A stretch of 64,000 bases of DNA. Source: Halocaridina rubra. Lineage: Eukaryota; Arthropoda; Malacostraca; Decapoda; Atyidae. The notes below the pieces were generated by a model. The model saw nothing but the letters and a program-made list of their open reading frames with translations, did not search any database and had not been told where the DNA came from. Position numbers and translations under genes: made by a program. This document shows, piece by piece, positions 59,766 to 64,000 of this stretch. The stretch's first letter is position 1. Each line of letters begins with the position of its first letter. The stretch covers positions 174,021 to 238,020 of the forward strand of contig JAXCGZ010005683.1 in the NCBI GenBank assembly GCA_037179515.1. Reading direction: 5' to 3'.

Positions 59766-60140
59766 TTAATGAGGCCCCATCCCCTGATCTTCTGTCATTA
59801 TCTTCTTTATCTCCCCTTTGTCTGGAAGTATTCCGTAACGAAAATTTTTCTTCTCTTCTTCATTTCTTTCATCATTTAACCTTCTTGCCTCTTGCAACAA
59901 GTTTTTGATCTTTCCCATCTCTTCCTGTGTTCTGTATCGTCTAATGAACACTTCTTTGCATTCTTGAAGGTCTTTTAGACTTTTTTTTCTCAACAATATT
60001 TCCCTACATGTCTCCCCTCTCTCAAAGGTTATTTTTGTTGGTCTCGGCTTTCCTTCCCTCGAATATTTACCTAGTTGGTGTATGTTTACAATATCCTCAG
60101 GACCACATACTACTCCAAGCTTTCTTATCAGGTCTACAAC
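59766..60140 (-). pseudogene. LINE-A ORF1, C-terminal fragment of LA-25
   Basis: Open from the truncation (VVDLIRKLGVVCGPEDI) through RPTKITFERGETCREMLLRK and VFIRRYRTQEEMGK to GMGPH-stop, ending three bases before the first codon assigned to ORF2. The coiled coil and first strand of the RRM-like domain are missing. Confidence 0.85.
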
Positions 60141-61415
60141 GTGTGTGTGTGTGGGTGTGTGTGTGTGTGATTACCTAATTGTTATTACCTAATTGTGTTT
60201 ACGGGAAAGAGCCCAAAGCTCGTATATTCCCGTCTCCTCATCGGTTCCATTTTATACTTAGTGATACTTATCATACCTGTCCTTAAAACTATGGATTGAG
60301 ATAGCATTAACTACCTCCTCGCTTAGCCAATTCCAATAATCAACTACTCTTACACAGAAAAAGTATTTTCTTACATCCCGCAAAGAAGTTTTCTTACGAA
60401 GCTTCAAACTATGACCTCTAGTTCTAGAGCCAGCCATATCAAAATATCGATCCCTATCCACTCTATCATAACCATGAAGGAATTTAAAGACTGTCACCAT
60501 ATCCCCCCTCACTCTTTTAGCTTCGAGTGATGGTAAGTCTAATTCCCTCAGCCTCTCATCATAACTGAGATTGCGTATTTCTGGCACCAGTTTCGTGGCA
60601 TGTCTTTGAACTTTTTCAAGCTTAGCTATGTACTTTTTCAAGTGCGGATTCCAAAAGGGGGCTGCATATTCGAGTTTTGGCCTCACATAGGTTACATAAA
60701 TATTTCTGAACATTTCCTTGTCCATGTGCTGAAGGCTACCCTTACATTTGATACGAATGCATATACTGCCCTTACTATGCCATTTATATGTATTTCTGGA
60801 GACAAATCTGCCAGTATGTTTACTCCTAGATCTCTCTCATTTTCTGTCTCTTGAAGTTGTACTCCAGCCACCGAGTAGTCAAGCTTGGGCCTTCTTGCAC
60901 TTGTACCCATTCTCATTACCTTACATTTTGAAGTATTGAATTTCATTACCCACTTTTCTGACCACTCATGCAGATTATTTAGATCCTCATGAAGTTGTCT
61001 ACCATTGTTCTCGTTTTTTACTTTCTTCACAATCTTTGCATCATCTGCAAACATATTCATGAATGAATTTACAGACTCTGGTAGGTCATTTACATATACA
61101 AGGAACAAAAATGGCCCTAAAACTGAACCCTGTGGAACTCCACTACTAACTCTTCTCCATTCAGACACTGAGTGTCTTACTCTAACCCTCTGTTCCCTTC
61201 CTTCTAAGTAAGTTTTTATCCATTCCAAAACATTTCCACCTATTCTAGCCATTGATTGCAGCTTCCTAATAAGTCTCCCATGTGGAAAAGTGTCAAACGC
61301 TTTCGGGAAGTCTAGGAATATGCAATCTGCCCAGCTCTCTCTTTCCTGTAAGATTTGGCTTACCTCATCATAAAATTCTAATAAGTTTGTTACTGTTGAT
61401 CTACCTTCTCTGAAG
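60141..61415 (-). mobile_element. LINE-A copy LA-26, ~1.27 kb unit, truncated at ctctgaag
   Basis: (GT)n, two 14-bp repeats, hairpin, RT C-terminus (60725-60258) and RT part (61252-60692). One base is lost near 60729 (catgtgctgaagg, where others have gtgcctgaagg). First of at least three consecutive units with the same 5' breakpoint. Confidence 0.92.
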
Positions 61416-62687
61416 TGTGTGTCTGTGTGTGTGTGTGTGATTACCTAATTGTGATTACCTAATTGTGTTTACAGGAAAGAGCCCAAAGCTCGTATCTTCC
61501 CGTCTACTGATCGGTTCCATTTTAGACTTAGTGATACTTATCATACCTGTCTTTAAAACTATGGATTGAGATAGCATTAACTACCTCCTCGCTTAGCCAA
61601 TTCCAATTATCAACTACTCTTACACTGAAAAAGTATTTCCTTACATCCTGCAAAGAAGTTTTCTTACGAAGCTTCAAACTATGACCTCTAGTTCTAGAGC
61701 CAGCCATATCAAAATATCGATCCCTATCCACTCTATCATAACCATGAAGGAATTTAAAGACTGTCACCATATCCCCCCCTCACTCTTCTAGCTTCGAGTG
61801 ATGGTAAGTCTAATTCCCTCAGCCTCTCATCATAACTGAGATTGCGTATTTCTGGCACCAGTTTCGTGGCAAGTCTTTGAACTTTTTCAAGCTTTGCTAT
61901 GTGCTTTTTCAAGTGCGGATTCCAAAATGGGGCTGCATATTCGAGTTTTGGCCTCACATAGGTTACAAAAATATTTCTGAACATTTCCTTGTCCATGTGC
62001 CTGAAGGCTACCCTTACATTTGATAAGAATGCATATACTGCCCTTACTATGCCATATATATGTATTTCTGGAGACAAATCTGCCAGTATGTTTACTCCTA
62101 GATCTCTCTCATTTTCTGTCTCTTGAAGTTGTACTCCATCCACCGAGTAGTCAAGCTTGGGCCTTCTTGCACTTGTACCCATTCTCATTACCTTACATTT
62201 TGAAGTATTGAATTTCATTACCCACTTTTCTGACCACTCATGCAGATTATTTAGATCCTCCTGAAGTTCTCTACCATTGTTCTCGTTTTTTACTTTCTTC
62301 ACAATCTTTGCATCATCTGCAAACATATTCATGAATGAATTTACAGACACTGGTAGGTCATTTACATATACATGGAACAAAAGTGGCCCTAAAACTGAAC
62401 CCTGTGGAACTCCACTACTAACTCTTCTCCATTCAGACACTGAGTGTCTTACTCTAACCCTCTGTTCCCTTCCTTCTAAGTAAGTTTTTATCCATTCCAA
62501 AACATTTCCACCTATTCTAGCCATTGATTGCAGCTTCCTAATAAGTCTCCCATGTGGAACAGTGTCAAACGCTTTCAGGAAGTCTAGGAATATGCAATCT
62601 GCCCAGCCCTCTCTTTCCTGTAAGATTTGGCTTACCTCATCATAAAATTCTAATAAGTTTGTTACTGTTGATCTACCTTCTCTGAAG
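61416..62687 (-). mobile_element. LINE-A copy LA-27, ~1.27 kb unit, truncated at ctctgaag
   Basis: Same borders as LA-26. RT part open 62524-61754 and C-terminus 61770-61528, with an extra C near 61780. It shares acctgtctttaaaac, ggttacaaaaatat and actccatccaccgag with LA-21. Confidence 0.92.
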
Positions 62688-63953
62688 TGTGTGTGTGTGT
62701 GTGTGTGATTACCTAATTGTGATTACCTAATTGTGTTTACGGAAAAGAGCCCAAAGCTCGTATCTTCCCGTCTCCTCATCGGTTCCATTTTATACTTAGT
62801 GATACTTATCAGACCTGTCCTTAAAACTATGGATTGAGATAGCATTAACTACCTCCTCGCTTAGAGAATTCCAATTATCAACTACTCTTACACTGAAAAA
62901 GTATTTCCTTACATCCTGCAAAGAAGTTTTCTTACGAAGCTTCAAACTATGACCTCTAGTTCTAGAGCCAGCCATATCAAAATATCGACCCCTATAAACT
63001 CTATCATAACCATGAAGGAATTTAAAGACTGTCACCATATCCCCCCTCACTCTTCTAGCTTCCAGTGATGGTAAGTCTAATTCCCTCAGCCTCTCATCAT
63101 AATTGAGATTGCGTATTTCTGGCACCAGTTTCGTGGCATGACTTTGAACTTTTTCAAGCTTAGCTATGTGCTTTTTCAAGTGTGGATTCCAAAAGGGGGC
63201 TGCATATTCGAGTTTTGGCCTCACATAGGTTACATAAATATTTATGAACATTTCCTTGTCCATGTGCCTGAAGGCTACCCTACATTTTATAAGAATGCAT
63301 ATGCTGCCCTTACTACTCCATTTATATGTATTTCTGGAGACAAATCTGCCAATATGTTTACTCCTAGATCTCTCTCATTTTCTGTCTCTTGAAGTTGTAC
63401 TCCATCCACCGAGTAGTCAAGCTTGGGCCTTCTTGCACTTGTACCCATTTTCATTACCTTACATTTTGAAGTATTGAATTTTATTAGCCACTTTTCTGAC
63501 CACTCATGCAGATTATTTAGATCCTCCTGAAGTTCTCTACCATTGTTCTCGTTTTTTACTTTCTTCACAATCTTTGCATCATCTGCAAACATATTCATGA
63601 ATGAATTTACAGACTCTGGTAGGTCATTTACATATACAAGGAACAAAAGTGGCCCTAAAACTGAACCCTGTGGAACTCCACTACTAACTCTTCTCCATTC
63701 AGACACTGAGTGTCTTACTCTAACCCTCTGTTCCCTTCCTTCTAAGTAAGTTTTTATCCATTCCAAATCATTTCCACCTATTCTAGCCATTGATTGCAGC
63801 TTCCTAATAAGTCTCCCATGTGGAACAGTGTCAAACGCTTTCAGGAAGTCTAGGAATATGCAATCTGCCCAGCCCTCTCTTTCCTGTAAGATTTGGCTTA
63901 CCTCATCATAAAATTCTAATAAGTTTGTTACTGTTGATCTACCTTCTCTGAAG
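62688..63953 (-). mobile_element. LINE-A copy LA-28, ~1.27 kb unit, truncated at ctctgaag
   Basis: Same borders as LA-26 and LA-27. RT open 63979-63287 (the frame runs on into the TG repeat) and 63263-62796. One base is lost near 63281 (gctaccctacattt). The 3' part shares tatcagacctgtc and gacccctataaac with LA-22. Confidence 0.92.
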
Positions 63954-64000
63954 TGTGTGTGTGTGTGTGTTATTACCAAATTGTTATTTCCTAATTGTGT
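63954..64000 (-). mobile_element. LINE-A copy LA-29, 3' tail only (cut by the window edge)
   Basis: (TG)n then two degenerate 14-bp repeats (TTATTACCAAATTG, TTATTTCCTAATTG). The hairpin would follow outside the window, so the array probably continues. Confidence 0.75.

Larger units (their letters stand above)
56836..60140 (-). mobile_element. LINE-A copy LA-25 with intact ORF2, 5'-truncated in ORF1
   Basis: (TG)n, two 14-bp repeats, hairpin, complete ORF2 and the last ~125 codons of ORF1. It breaks at ggtctacaac, followed by (GT)n. It is the best-preserved copy in the window and shares the LA-5/LA-9 variants (KKTCLQDV, NWNSLSEE, NATSIHS). With ORF1 and the 5' region missing it could move only with help from another copy. 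Confidence 0.94.

Overview
This window is eukaryotic and consists almost entirely of transposable elements and simple repeats. The only host-gene sequence I recognise is a pair of exons. Dense (AT)n, (TG)n, (GA)n and (TAA)n arrays, CR1-clade LINEs, a BED-finger hAT relic and tRNA-like repeats suggest an arthropod, most plausibly a decapod crustacean. That assignment is inference; no feature here proves it.

Layout. 1-11378: three copies of one CR1-clade non-LTR retrotransposon (called LINE-A here; copies LA-1 to LA-3), all on the minus strand and related by a 4.67 kb tandem duplication. 11379-12660: (GA)n and a gene-free purine-rich tract that flips to pyrimidine-rich. 12707-15115: a decayed hAT (ZBED-like) transposase with its 3' noncoding end. 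15132-18190: long (AT)n arrays, a second decayed non-LTR reverse transcriptase on the plus strand, and copies of a tRNA-like (SINE-type) repeat, one with ~88 bp inverted arms. 18447-18889: two minus-strand exons of a VAT-1-like quinone oxidoreductase (MDR superfamily) with consensus splice sites and one in-frame stop. 18894-19141: palindromic (TAA)n/(TTA)n. 19236-64000: LINE-A copies LA-4 to LA-29. All are minus strand except LA-5. They stand head-to-tail, are mostly 5'-truncated, and one (LA-6) is interrupted by another CR1-type element.

How the parts work together. A full LINE-A carries a ~0.7 kb or longer 5' region, ORF1 (~358 aa: coiled coil plus RRM-like and C-terminal domains), ORF2 (APE-type endonuclease plus reverse transcriptase, ~940 aa) and a ~170 bp 3' UTR. 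The 3' UTR ends in a conserved hairpin and 1-4 copies of a 14-bp repeat. ORF2 begins without an ATG and overlaps the end of ORF1 in the -1 frame. Only LA-25 has an uninterrupted ORF2, and its ORF1 is truncated. Nearly every copy border, at both 5' and 3' ends, is a (TG)n run on the plus strand, which suggests insertion into (TG)n/(CA)n microsatellites. The cluster then grew by recombination. In three places the middle of three successive copies is a hybrid: its 5' half matches the left neighbour and its 3' half matches the right neighbour. That is the signature of unequal crossing-over. LA-9 inserted into one arm of an 11-kb duplication and so postdates it.

Limits. Copy borders were read by eye and are good to about 10 bp. 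Subfamily statements rest on shared diagnostic bases, not on an alignment. Such a repetitive tract could also contain assembly errors.
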